Notes under the pieces: model-generated
Databases searched by the model: none
Told to the model about the DNA's origin: nothing
What the model saw: only the letters and a program-made list of their open reading frames with translations
Position numbers and translations under genes: made by a program
Shown: in pieces, positions 1 to 7,392 of the stretch
Numbering within the stretch: position 1 is the first letter of the stretch
How the letters are laid out: every line of letters starts with the position of its first letter
Source: Actinacidiphila bryophytorum
GTDB taxonomy: Bacteria > Actinomycetota > Actinomycetes > Streptomycetales > Streptomycetaceae
NCBI RefSeq assembly: GCF_016916835.1
Contig: NZ_JAFFIX010000038.1
Location: 1 to 45,645 of the forward strand
DNA length: 45,645 nucleotides
Reading direction: 5' to 3'

Positions 1-1662
1 ACTCCCCCGCAGTCCCGCTGCCGCCTCGGCGCCGAGGTACTGGTCCAGGGGCCACCTCGTCACCTCGCCGACGAGGTCGGTGCCCGCGGCCAGGTGCGTC
101 CACAGCTCGTCCAGATTCCGCGAGCCTGCGAACCGCCCGCTCAGCCCCACGATCGCCATCGGCTCCATGTCGTCCGACGCGGAGCCGGACCCGGAGCCCG
201 ACGGGGTGGCGGTCGCGACGGCGGCCGGTCGCGTATGGCTGCGGACAGGAGCTGCGGCCGGGGCTTCCACCGCTTCGACCCGCGGCACCGTCACACCCGA
301 CGACGCCACGTGGGCGGCGAGTTGGCGCAGCGTGCCGTGCTCGAAGAGCACCGTCGTCGCCAGGTCGGTACCCAGCACCGCATTGACCCGCTGCACGAAC
401 TGGATACCGAGGATCGAGTCGAGCCCGTAGTCCCGGAAGGCCATGTCCGCGTCGATGTCTGCCACCGGCATCTTGAGCGCGTCCGCGAGTTCTGCGCGCA
501 GCCGGTCGTGGACGGTGTGCTCCACGTCCCCGGCCTCGTCCGTATCCCTTCGAGTCGGCGGCGCGACGGGACGGCCCCCTTTCTCGGCCGGGGCAGCCGC
601 CCGCGACCCGCCCGCGAAGACGCCGTCGCTTTCGGCCACCACGACCTGGCCGCCGAGGTGGTGGGACTCCTGGACGGGGAAGAACACCGACCGGAAGCCC
701 GCCTTCTCCAGGACGCCCTGCCAGACCTCGGACTCCAGCGCCGGGCTCCCGGCGATCCGCAGCTCCGGATCCTCGTGCAGCCACCAGCCCTCCAGCAGGC
801 CGAACGCGGCATGCGTCAGGAGGTTGATGCCGGCCATCTCGTTGAGCACCAGGAGGGCGTCCGGGCGCATGAGCGTCTTGACGTTGTCGACCGTGACGCC
901 GATCCTGCGGGTCGCATGCAGCACGTTGGCGGCGAGCACCAGGTCGTACGAGCCGAGGTCGAAGTCCTGCTCGCCCGGGCTGCGTTCGATGTCGAGCAGC
1001 CGGTAGGACAGGTAGGGGTTGTCGGGGCCGTAGGTGGCCTCGGCGTGCTGCAGGAAGGCGCGGGACAGGTCGGTGTAGCAGTACTCGGCGACGGCGTGCC
1101 GGTAGGGCTTGAGCTTGCGGAAGACCTCGGCGCTGGTCGATCCGGTGCCGGCGCCGACCTCCAGGAGGCGCAGCCGTACGTCCGGATCGGCGGCCAGGCG
1201 CTCTTCGACGTAGGCGACGACGACGTCGGTCGTCCAGGCATTGAAGAAGTCGGCGAGCGGATTGCCCTGGTAGACGGCGCGGACCTGGTCCATGGACCCG
1301 CCGGGGAAGATGAGGTCGGTGGGGAGCTTCTCGCCCCGCAGGACCTCGGGGAGGGAGCGGAGCATGGCCTCGGCGATGACCAGCCGCGGGCGCACGCTGG
1401 CGTCTGCGAACCACGTCCCCTTGGTGCGCTCCCACTCCGCCCACAGGGCGTCCGCGTCCTCGACCCGGCCGGTGCACCTGCCGCCGGTGTAGCGGACGAC
1501 GCCCAGTTCGTCGAGCATCGCCAGGCTGGCCTCCAGCCAGCGCGCCACGTGCCGCGCCGGACGGACGCGGGCGGTCACGGAGGAGAAGTCGCCGACCCCG
1601 CCTTCGAACCAGCCGACCGCCACCAACTGACGCCACAACAGCCTGCCGAGAAGCTCGTCCAT
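1..1662 (-). CDS. Polyketide synthase, 5' part (C-methyltransferase - ACP - start of KS), runs off the left edge
   Basis: This is the N-terminal 554 residues of a modular polyketide synthase; the 3' end lies beyond base 1. Translating the reverse complement from the ATG at 1662-1660 gives a methyltransferase domain (about 1-345) with the SAM motif LEVGAGTGST at 167-176, then a Pro/Ala linker. An acyl carrier protein follows (about 383-455) with the phosphopantetheine motif GLDSILGIQ and attachment Ser416. After a Ser/Gly/Ala-rich linker a ketosynthase begins at about 501 (EPMAIVGLSGRFAGSRNLDEL). The N-terminal region resembles the C-methyltransferase domains of trans-AT synthases, which would add a SAM-derived methyl to the ACP-bound chain. 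No ketosynthase precedes it, so the protein begins in mid-module or with an unusual loading set. The frame stays open a little upstream of this ATG, so the exact start is uncertain. The assignment to a PKS is sure; the trans-AT class is inference. Confidence 0.9.
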   Translation of the reverse strand, partial: MDELLGRLLWRQLVAVGWFEGGVGDFSSVTARVRPARHVARWLEASLAMLDELGVVRYTGGRCTGRVEDADALWAEWERTKGTWFADASVRPRLVIAEAMLRSLPEVLRGEKLPTDLIFPGGSMDQVRAVYQGNPLADFFNAWTTDVVVAYVEERLAADPDVRLRLLEVGAGTGSTSAEVFRKLKPYRHAVAEYCYTDLSRAFLQHAEATYGPDNPYLSYRLLDIERSPGEQDFDLGSYDLVLAANVLHATRRIGVTVDNVKTLMRPDALLVLNEMAGINLLTHAAFGLLEGWWLHEDPELRIAGSPALESEVWQGVLEKAGFRSVFFPVQESHHLGGQVVVAESDGVFAGGSRAAAPAEKGGRPVAPPTRRDTDEAGDVEHTVHDRLRAELADALKMPVADIDADMAFRDYGLDSILGIQFVQRVNAVLGTDLATTVLFEHGTLRQLAAHVASSGVTVPRVEAVEAPAAAPVRSHTRPAAVATATPSGSGSGSASDDMEPMAIVGLSGRFAGSRNLDELWTHLAAGTDLVGEVTRWPLDQYLGAEAAAGLRGS

Positions 1663-2292
1663 AACCGGTTCGGTCCCCCATCGAAGCCGCGGAGTGCCGC
1701 CGGCCCGGCAGGTGAGCGCAGGGACGTGTGACGACATCCTGGTAAGCGGTCGCTTTCGCGCGCGGATGTCGCTTCGTCGCAGACCCGCACGTTTCCGAAT
1801 CGCCGCTGGTGCGTCGGATCGACGCTATCGCGGTGTACAGACGGGGGAATCAGGGCGCGTTCAGAAACACGGAGGAACCGAACAGATGCGACACATGGCT
1901 GGTCACACCCGCTTCGGTTTGAGAAACGCAAAACAAGCCCCCGTGTTAGGTCCCCCGTCAGGAGCCGGCGGGTTATCAACACCGGCTCCTAGACCTGATG
2001 TTCGCATCATAGGCAGACGTGCGCCGGGGATGCGAGCACCATCTGTGAAGATCGTGCGGTGTTCATGGCCTGAGCGGTGCGGTTGACGCGCGGAGAACCC
2101 GCACCGCCAGGGGCTTCTTCACCTCTCAAACACCGGCATTTGGCCTGTTTTTCATCAGCTGTCAGCCACGTCCGAATCGCGTGTCGCCTGCAGGGGCCAT
2201 CGGTTACGCTGACGCAGCACCGACCATCGACAGCGCGGCCGGCCCGACGGATCCACCCGGTCGTCCACCGAACCAGACGGGAGACAGCGGCC
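1663..2292. promoter_or_regulatory. Divergent intergenic region with a 9-bp inverted repeat
   Basis: This 630-base stretch lies between the PKS start (-) and the SRPBCC gene (+) and shows no convincing gene. It is less GC-rich than its surroundings around 1840-2070, as expected of a promoter region. AGGAGCCGG at 1960-1968 is repeated exactly inverted at 1982-1990 around a 13-base spacer containing GTTATCAAC. It could be an operator for the PKS operon or a transcript hairpin; nothing here decides which. Confidence 0.4.
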
Positions 2293-2706
2293 ATCGCCAC
2301 CATCGTTCAGGACACCGCGATCGAAGCCAGTGCCGAGGACGTGTGGGACGCGGTCCGGGACGTGGAGGCCGTGCACAAGCGCCTCATCCCCGGCTACGTC
2401 CTGGACGCGCGCATGGACGGGGACACCCGGTATCTCACGGTGCCGGGCGACGCGGTCATCCGCGAGCTGATCGTCAGCATCGACGACGACCTGCGCCGGC
2501 TGGCGTACTCGGCGGTCGAGGGCTTCAAGATCCCCCTGACCCACCACCACGCCTCCTTCCAGGTCGTCCCCGACGGCCCCACCCGCTGCCACCTGGTGTG
2601 GACCACCGACGTCCTCCCCCACGACATGGCGGAACAGGTCCGGCTGCGCGTCGTGCGCGGCTCCCAGGTCATGAAGGAGACCCTGGAGCAGCAGTCCTCC
2701 CATTGA
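2293..2706 (+). CDS. SRPBCC-family protein (polyketide cyclase/dehydrase-like)
   Basis: The product is a single SRPBCC/START-like small-ligand-binding domain of about 137 residues: IVQDTAIEASAEDVWDAVRD, then VPGDAVIRELIVSID, the ligand-cavity strands, and VVRGSQVMKETLEQ in the final helix. Such proteins bind hydrophobic ligands or act as cyclases or dehydratases; the substrate cannot be told. The start is odd. Homology should begin at about 2293, where GGGAG lies 9 bases before an ATC codon, and no ATG, GTG or TTG is in frame there. The nearest standard in-frame start is a GTG at 2077, which would add 72 residues of non-homologous sequence. I place the start at the ATC as the most natural boundary, with low certainty. 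The 3' end overlaps the convergent gene at 2669 by 38 bases. Confidence 0.75.
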   Translation: MATIVQDTAIEASAEDVWDAVRDVEAVHKRLIPGYVLDARMDGDTRYLTVPGDAVIRELIVSIDDDLRRLAYSAVEGFKIPLTHHHASFQVVPDGPTRCHLVWTTDVLPHDMAEQVRLRVVRGSQVMKETLEQQSSH

Positions 2707-3058
2707 CCGCGACCGCTGCGATGTCCGCTGCGGCGCCGGCGTCGACGGGCGGTTGCGGGGCGCCGTAGTGGGCCACGTAGTGCCAGACCTTCTTCAGCGC
2801 CTGGGGGTCGTGCCGGTTCGTCCGGGCGGCCCGGCCGATCAGCCAGGGGTCCAGGTGGCCGTCGAGCGCGATCTCCGCGCCCAGCTCGACGTATTCGGGG
2901 CCGCGGAAGTCGGGGTACCTGCGCATTCCGTCCACGCCGAGCCGGAAGCCCGGGTGCCACTCGACCGGGCAGGGCAGGCGGCGGGCCGCCTGCTCCACGT
3001 CGGTGCCGCGGTAGCTGGGGTCCAGGACCAGCGCCTCGACGTCCTGGTCGAAGCGCAC
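2669..3058 (-). CDS. Conserved-looking hypothetical protein, about 129 residues
   Basis: From a GTG at 3058 the frame reads VRFDQDVEALVLDPSYRGTD and later PVEWHPGFRLGVDGM, GPEYVELGAEIALDGHLDPWL and DPQALKKVWHYVAHYGA. Third positions are strongly G/C and the sequence reads as a real soluble alpha/beta protein, but I recognise no family. A longer open frame extends to 3433, yet its first 125 codons are a shadow of the gene on the other strand. Only 9 bases separate this start from the divergent start at 3068, so the two genes either share a very compact promoter with leaderless transcripts or one start lies further inside. The C-terminal tail overlaps the 3' end of the SRPBCC gene. Confidence 0.55.
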   Translation of the reverse strand: MRFDQDVEALVLDPSYRGTDVEQAARRLPCPVEWHPGFRLGVDGMRRYPDFRGPEYVELGAEIALDGHLDPWLIGRAARTNRHDPQALKKVWHYVAHYGAPQPPVDAGAAADIAAVAVNGRTAAPGSPS

Positions 3059-3067
3059 GGGGCCTGA

Positions 3068-3565
3068 GTGGGCATCAACGAGGTCCGGTTCGACTGCCGT
3101 CCGCGTCGCGAGGACGACGGCGACGGCGGGGAAGAGGACGGTGTGCTCGTCGTCGTGCCCGTCGTCGACGGGGTGCCGCTGACCGCGCTGGTCGACGGGT
3201 TCGAGACCGCGGCCGGCATGCGTCCCGCGGGGGACGCCTACGGGGGCCTGGTCCCGGAGGCCCAAGGGGCCGGGGGGATGGCGGACCACTACCTGGGGCG
3301 GACCGCCGGCACGGGCCGGCCGCGGACCGCCGTACTCGGGTGCGTCTGCGGTGACGTGGGATGCTGGCCGCTCATGGCCCGCATCTCGGTGACCACCGGC
3401 CTTGTCGTGTGGGACTTCTTCGAGCAGCCCCACCGCCCGGGTCGCGACTACACCGGCTTCGGCCCCTTCCGCTTCGAACGCGGCCGGTACGAGGACGCCC
3501 TGCGGACGCTGGCCGCCCAGGGGGCCGCCCAGGTCGACTCCTGTGGCGGCGGCACGCCGGTCTGA
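3068..3565 (+). CDS. Hypothetical protein, 165 residues
   Basis: A GTG start gives MGINEVRFDCRPRREDDGDG, followed by a hydrophobic strand (VLVVVPVVDGVPL), a Gly-rich middle (AGMRPAGDAYGGLVPEAQG), a Cys-rich piece (AVLGCVCGDVGCWPLMARI) and WDFFEQPHRPGRDYTGFGPFRFERGRYEDALRTL near the end. The CxCxxxxC pattern could bind metal, but this is not established. The family looks conserved among actinomycetes but I cannot name a function. Codon use is typical of a real gene. It diverges from the hypothetical gene at 2669-3058 with only 9 bases between starts. Confidence 0.6.
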   Translation: MGINEVRFDCRPRREDDGDGGEEDGVLVVVPVVDGVPLTALVDGFETAAGMRPAGDAYGGLVPEAQGAGGMADHYLGRTAGTGRPRTAVLGCVCGDVGCWPLMARISVTTGLVVWDFFEQPHRPGRDYTGFGPFRFERGRYEDALRTLAAQGAAQVDSCGGGTPV

Positions 3566-4062
3566 GGGCGCTCGGCCACGGCGATCGCGGTGCGGCCGAA
3601 AATCGGTGGAGGCGCAGGCCGTCGCGGCGTTAGCTTGCTGGTGACCGTAGGACGCCGCTCAAGGAAGGGCACGCCGTTGCACTGCATGTGAGAAACCCCC
3701 GTTCGCTGATTCCGTCGCGCGTCGCCGTCGAGGTGCCGCGCTCCTTTTCGCTGCGGTCCTCTCACTGGAAACGGTGTCTGTCTGTGTCCAAGACCTGGGT
3801 CCTTGTGCCCACTTGCCTTCCCGTCCTCCCCCATCGCTGCTGCCGCGCCGTCGGTTCCGGCAACCCGGTCGTACGGCGCCACGCCCCGGTCGTGCGGGGG
3901 CGGTTCGAGCGGCCGGCGTGGCAGTCGCCGTACGGGCCGCCGCCGCGGCGGTCGCACCGCGGGCGGTGGGTTCCGGTGCCGGGGCGTACCACGTCGTGGT
4001 CGGCGCTGTGGCGTGCCGCGGACCAGGGGCGGGTACGCGCCGAAGGGTGACGGCGGGAGGGC
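3566..4062. other. Gap without a supported gene; one weak ORF
   Basis: Nearly 500 bases lie between the hypothetical gene and the convergent tRNA methyltransferase gene. The only candidate is a plus-strand frame at 3688-4050 (GTG start, MRNPRSLIPSRVAVEVPRSF at the N-terminus, Pro/Arg-rich after). Its second half has high GC3, but there is no recognisable domain and no well-placed ribosome site: AAGGAAGG at about 3660 is some 18 bases too far upstream. I do not call it a gene. No RNA gene or strong terminator was seen. Confidence 0.3.
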
Positions 4063-4530
4063 CTACGGCTTGAAGTAGTCCGCCATCAACTCGCTCACCC
4101 ACTGCGGCTGTTCGACGCCCACGGCCTGGAACTCGACCATCACCGGCTTCACGTCGATGACCGGTGTGCCCGACACGGCGTCGAGGCCCACCACCGTCAG
4201 TTCCCGGCCGCGGACGGACTCCACGGCGCAGCACGTCACCCCGATGCGGTTCGGGCGGCGGGGGCCGCGGTCGGCGAAGACGCCGACGGGCGGGAGGTCG
4301 GCGCGGCCGCGGTACGGGCGGGGTTCGCGGTAGTCGTCGCGCTCGGGGAGCTGGTCGAAGACGAAGAGGACCTCGACGTGGGAGAAGCCCTCCAGGCCCT
4401 GGAGGGCCGCGTCGCCGAACCGCTCGTCGACGGTGATCGTGCTGCGCACCGCACCCCAGTTGTCGGTGTGCTGGACGTCCGTCCTGTCGTTGTGGACCGT
4501 GCCGATGGGGGTGACCTCGAAAGTTGCCAT
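4063..4530 (-). CDS. TrmO/TsaA-like tRNA (N6-threonylcarbamoyladenosine37-N6)-methyltransferase family protein
   Basis: The product (155 residues from the ATG at 4530) matches the compact beta-barrel family UPF0066/TsaA, whose E. coli member TrmO methylates t6A37 of tRNAs using SAM. Visible family motifs are IGTVHNDRTD near the N-terminus, LEGFSHVEVLFVFDQL, the basic segment GPRRPNRIGVTCCAVESVRG and the late GTPVIDVKPV. Actinomycete genomes carry several paralogues of unknown target, so a role on tRNA is inferred from the family. The open frame could extend upstream to 4623, but MATFEVTPIG is the family's usual N-terminus. The gene is divergent from the HAD gene at 4623. Confidence 0.82.
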   Translation of the reverse strand: MATFEVTPIGTVHNDRTDVQHTDNWGAVRSTITVDERFGDAALQGLEGFSHVEVLFVFDQLPERDDYREPRPYRGRADLPPVGVFADRGPRRPNRIGVTCCAVESVRGRELTVVGLDAVSGTPVIDVKPVMVEFQAVGVEQPQWVSELMADYFKP

Positions 4531-4622
4531 GCCCACGGTTCTACCGCCTGGGCCGGTGTCCTGTCCTGCGGTGGTCGATCTCCGGGGCCGCCCGCGGGGG
4601 GCGGGGCCTAGGATCGCGGGCA

Positions 4623-5351
4623 ATGACCGCCCGCGCTGTCGTCTTCGACTTCTTCGGGACCCTCACTCCCGGCACGCCCTCGCACGTCTGGGACGAGCAC
4701 GCCGCCCGCAGTGCGGCGCCGCTCGGCATCCCGGTCCGCACCTGGCGCGCCGCCCTGGACGCCTCGTTCCCCGAGCGGGCGACCGGGGTGCTGGGCGACC
4801 TCGCCGCGACCTACCGCACCCTGGCGCTGCGTTGCGGTGTGGAGCCGGACGACGAGGCGCTCGCGGCGGCCTGCGCGGCACGGTCGGCGTCGCAGGGCGA
4901 GCTGTTCGTCCTGCGCGACGGCGCAGCCGCGGTGCTGGCCGAACTGCGCGCCCGGGGGCTGCGGTTGGGCGTGCTCAGCGACTGCACCCGGGAACTGGCC
5001 GACAGCTGGCCGCGGTTGCCGGTCGCGGGACTGGTCGACGCCCGCGTGCTCTCCTGCGAGGAGGGGCTCCGCAAGCCCGATCCGGAGCTCTTCCTGCGGA
5101 TCGCCCGGCAGCTCGGCGTCCCGCCGCGGTCCTGCGTCTACGTCGGTGACGGCGGCGGGAGCGAGCTGACCGGCGCGTCCGGATGCGGCATGCGGGCGTA
5201 CATGCTGAGGGCCGCGGACTGGGACGAGAACGATGCGTGGGCGCGCGAGGACGGCTGGCCAGGGCCTTTCCTGTCCTCGCTGGCCGATGTGCCGGCGCTC
5301 TTCGACCCGCCGCTCTCCGGCCCGGCGCCGGAGCGGCCGGCACCTGCGTGA
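4623..5351 (+). CDS. HAD-superfamily hydrolase
   Basis: A 242-residue haloacid-dehalogenase-like hydrolase. The four HAD motifs are visible: motif I FDFFGTLTPG (nucleophile Asp at about residue 9), motif II VLSDCT, motif III Lys in GLRKPDPELF, and motif IV YVGDGGGSELTGA. The cap between motifs I and II is helical, as in subfamily IA phosphatases. A phosphatase role on a small phosphorylated metabolite is likely; the substrate is unknown. Motif I lacks the second Asp (DFFGT rather than DxD). This is common in the dehalogenase and phosphonatase branches and leaves open a non-phosphatase reaction. The start ATG at 4623 directly precedes TARAVVFDFFG. Confidence 0.85.
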   Translation: MTARAVVFDFFGTLTPGTPSHVWDEHAARSAAPLGIPVRTWRAALDASFPERATGVLGDLAATYRTLALRCGVEPDDEALAAACAARSASQGELFVLRDGAAAVLAELRARGLRLGVLSDCTRELADSWPRLPVAGLVDARVLSCEEGLRKPDPELFLRIARQLGVPPRSCVYVGDGGGSELTGASGCGMRAYMLRAADWDENDAWAREDGWPGPFLSSLADVPALFDPPLSGPAPERPAPA

Positions 5352-5358
5352 CCGCGGG

Positions 5359-5748
5359 CTACCGGGTGTGGGCGTCGTAGGGGCGGGTCATGATCTCCAT
5401 GTAGTGGCCGACCGGGTCGGCGAAGTACAGTCCCCGGCCGCCGTGGTGGCGGTTGATCTCGCCCGCCTGGCTCATGTACGGGTCGGCGTAGTACGTGACG
5501 CCCGCCGCCTCGATCCGCGCGAAGGCCGCGTCGAACTCCTCGTCGGAGATCAGGAAGGCGTAGTGCTGCCGGGTGATCGACCCCGCCGGGTAGGAGGCGA
5601 AGTCGAGGGTGACGCCGTTGGCGGTGGCGACCGGGATGAAGGGACCCCACTGCGGGCCGACGTCCAGACCCAGGATGCCGGCCAGGAATTCGGCGGACTC
5701 GCGGTTGTCGCGCGCGTGGACGATGGTGTGGTTCAGCTCGACTGCCAT
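5359..5748 (-). CDS. VOC-family (glyoxalase/bleomycin-resistance-like) protein
   Basis: The 129-residue product is one vicinal-oxygen-chelate domain made of two beta-alpha-beta-beta-beta repeats: MAVELNHTIVHARDNRESAEFLAGILGLDVGPQWG, then VTLDFASY, QHYAFLISDEEFDAAFARI, and GRGLYFADPVGHYMEIMTRPY at the end. Candidate metal ligands are His8 and the late Glu of HYMEIMT. Members include dioxygenases, glyoxalases and drug-binding proteins, so the substrate is open. MAVELNH at 5748 is the normal family N-terminus, although the frame is open to 5784. It lies just downstream of the TetR gene on the same strand (32-base gap) and may be co-transcribed with it. Confidence 0.85.
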   Translation of the reverse strand: MAVELNHTIVHARDNRESAEFLAGILGLDVGPQWGPFIPVATANGVTLDFASYPAGSITRQHYAFLISDEEFDAAFARIEAAGVTYYADPYMSQAGEINRHHGGRGLYFADPVGHYMEIMTRPYDAHTR

Positions 5749-5780
5749 GGTCGGAATGCCTCCGTGAGGTGCACTCGGGG

Positions 5781-6398
5781 TCAAGGGCGGCCGGCGGGCC
5801 GGGCCGGCCAGGCGAGCAGGGCGGCCTCTGCGATGTGGCGCAGGTCGGTGCGGGTGGCGCCGTCGCGGGCCTGGGCGGACATGCCCTGGAGCACGGCGGC
5901 GTAGAAGGCGGCGAGTGCCCCGGCGTCGGTGTCGGCGGGCAGGGAGCCGGCCCGTACGGCCGAGCCGATCCGGTCCTCCAGGGCGGTTCTGGCCTGCCGG
6001 CGGATGTCCCGCAGCCGCTCTGCGACGTCGGCGGACTGCGGTGAGCAGTTGGTGGCGGCGGTGATCAGCAGGCAGCCGGGCGGGCGGTCGGGGCGGGTGT
6101 AGGCCTCGGCGGCGTCGCGGAGCAGCCGTTCGACGGCGGCGCGGGCGTCGCTCTCCTCGGCGAGCGCGCGGACGGTGAAGGCGCCGTAGGTGGCGTTGTA
6201 GCGGTCCAGGGCCTCGTAGAAGAGCGTCTTCTTGTCGCCGAAGGCCGCGTAGAGGCTGGGGGCGCCGATGCCGAGGGCGGCGGTCAGCAGCGAGACCGAC
6301 GTGGCGTCGTAGCCGTGCCGCCAGAACACGGCGACGGCGCTCTCCAGCGCCTCGTCGCGGTCGAAGGAGCGCGGCCTGCCGGTTCTCATGGCTCCCAT
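5781..6398 (-). CDS. TetR-family regulator, NemR/AcuR-like
   Basis: A 205-residue TetR/AcrR repressor. The N-terminal HTH reads GRPRSFDRDEALESAVAVFWRHGYDATSVSLLTAALGIGAPSLYAAFGDKKTLF; the AVFWRHGYDATS form is typical of the NemR/AcuR branch, whose E. coli member senses electrophiles through cysteines. Here the ligand domain keeps cysteines in RPPGCLLITAATNCSP, at positions suited to redox sensing (inference). It is divergent from the ABM monooxygenase at 6483. The intergenic region carries two similar operator-like sequences, one closely matching the left half of the NemR box, so it probably represses both genes. ATG at 6398 has almost no leader; a second ATG lies at 6389. Confidence 0.9.
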   Translation of the reverse strand: MGAMRTGRPRSFDRDEALESAVAVFWRHGYDATSVSLLTAALGIGAPSLYAAFGDKKTLFYEALDRYNATYGAFTVRALAEESDARAAVERLLRDAAEAYTRPDRPPGCLLITAATNCSPQSADVAERLRDIRRQARTALEDRIGSAVRAGSLPADTDAGALAAFYAAVLQGMSAQARDGATRTDLRHIAEAALLAWPARPAGRP

Positions 6399-6400
6399 TC

Positions 6401-6460
6401 TAGACCGATCGCTAGAGATGTAGAGATGTCTGGTAGCGTATTTATCGAACGATCACTACA
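6401..6460. promoter_or_regulatory. Two TetR operator-like sites in a divergent promoter
   Basis: TAGACCGATCGCTAGA (6401-6416) and TCGAACGATCACTACA (6445-6460) agree at 12 of 16 positions. Both centre on CGATC and lie between the divergent TetR and ABM genes. The first contains TAGACC-GATC, the left half of the TAGACC-N4-GGTCTA box known for NemR. A repressor controlling both directions is the natural reading. Confidence 0.55.
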
Positions 6461-6482
6461 GAAATAGAAGTGAGGGATCCCC

Positions 6483-6785
6483 ATGGTCACGCTCGGCATC
6501 CTCATCCGCTTCGAGGCCAAGCCCGACAAGGTCGCGGCGGTCGAGAGCATGCTCCGGTCGGCACTGCAGCAGGTGCGGGGCGACGCGTCGACGGTCGCCT
6601 GGCACGCGCTGCGCCTCGGCCCCACGTCCTTCGCCGTCTTCGACGCCTTCGAGGACGAGGCCGGCCGCCAGGCCCACTGGGACGCCTACAGCAGGCCCCT
6701 GGAGGACGCGGCCCCCGACCTCTTCACCGCCCCGCCCACCGTCGACTTCGTCGACATCCTCGGCGCCAAACTCCCCGGCGCGTGA
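6483..6785 (+). CDS. Antibiotic biosynthesis monooxygenase (ABM)-domain protein
   Basis: A 100-residue ferredoxin-like ABM-fold protein: MVTLGILIRFEAKPDKVAAVESMLRSAL, then HALRLGPTSFAVFDAFEDEAGRQAHWDAYS and a C-terminal VDFVDILGAKLPG. Small ABM proteins act as cofactor-free quinone-forming monooxygenases or as ligand-binding dimers. Next to a NemR-like repressor, a role in handling quinones or electrophiles is plausible but inferred. GAGGGA precedes the ATG. Its 3' end nearly touches the convergent P-loop gene at 6788. Confidence 0.85.
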   Translation: MVTLGILIRFEAKPDKVAAVESMLRSALQQVRGDASTVAWHALRLGPTSFAVFDAFEDEAGRQAHWDAYSRPLEDAAPDLFTAPPTVDFVDILGAKLPGA

Positions 6786-6787
6786 CG

Positions 6788-7342
6788 TCAGGCCCCGCCA
6801 GGGCGCGGACCCAGGCCCGTGCGGGCCAGGACCGCCGCGGCCAGGGCCTCGGCCGGAAGCCGGCCGTCGAGGACGACGGTGTCCGGGGGGAGGGTCGCGC
6901 GGGCCGCCAGGCAGGCGGGGAGCCTGGCCTTGCACCAGGCACGGCCGTCGGCGCTCCGCACGGGGTCGCCGGAGAAGAGGGAGCGGGCGTCGATGCGGTC
7001 GACCAGGACGTCGTGCGGGACGTCGAGGAAGAAGTGGGCGAACTGGATGCCCGCGGCGTCCAGGGAGCCGAAGATCTCCTGGAGATAGGCCGGCTCGACC
7101 AGCGTCATCGGGACCAGCAGCGGGCGCGCGTACTCCTGGACCAGGCCGGTCGCGAGGGCGGCGACCTGGCGGCGCCACTGGCGCAGGTCCTGGAAGTCAC
7201 CGGTCGGCACGTCCACGATGGACGACAGCAGGGTGCCGACCGCCTCGGGGTCGAAGAGCAGCGCCTCGGGCAGCCGGGAGCGCAGCTCCCCCGCCAGGGT
7301 CGTCTTGCCGCTGCCGAAAGCACCGTAGATCCAGATGAGCAC
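6788..7342 (-). CDS. AAA/P-loop NTPase, small-molecule kinase-like
   Basis: A 184-residue single-domain P-loop protein that starts almost at the nucleotide site: VLIWIYGAFGSGKTTLAGEL (Walker A GAFGSGKT). It continues with ALLFDPEAVGTLLSS, FHFFLDVP-like strand AHFFLDVPHDVLVDRID and a lid rich in Arg. The layout resembles actinomycete AAA-family kinases or chloramphenicol- and tunicamycin-resistance-type kinases, so phosphorylation of a small molecule is likely but unproven. GTG at 7342 is chosen because GGAGGGG lies five bases upstream. It follows the FBP gene on the same strand with a 50-base gap, which suggests co-transcription. Confidence 0.75.
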   Translation of the reverse strand: MLIWIYGAFGSGKTTLAGELRSRLPEALLFDPEAVGTLLSSIVDVPTGDFQDLRQWRRQVAALATGLVQEYARPLLVPMTLVEPAYLQEIFGSLDAAGIQFAHFFLDVPHDVLVDRIDARSLFSGDPVRSADGRAWCKARLPACLAARATLPPDTVVLDGRLPAEALAAAVLARTGLGPRPGGA

Positions 7343-7392
7343 GAGAACCCCTCCGCCGCAGGTCGGGTGACCGTACGTCAGGGGGCGGCGCG

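Noticed and set aside
94..1731. Long plus-strand frame (545 codons) over the PKS
   Set aside because: The reverse strand reads as recognisable methyltransferase, ACP and ketosynthase; the plus frame is its antisense shadow.
3688..4050. Possible 120-residue Pro/Arg-rich protein
   Set aside because: Only the second half has coding bias, there is no correctly spaced ribosome site and no recognisable domain.
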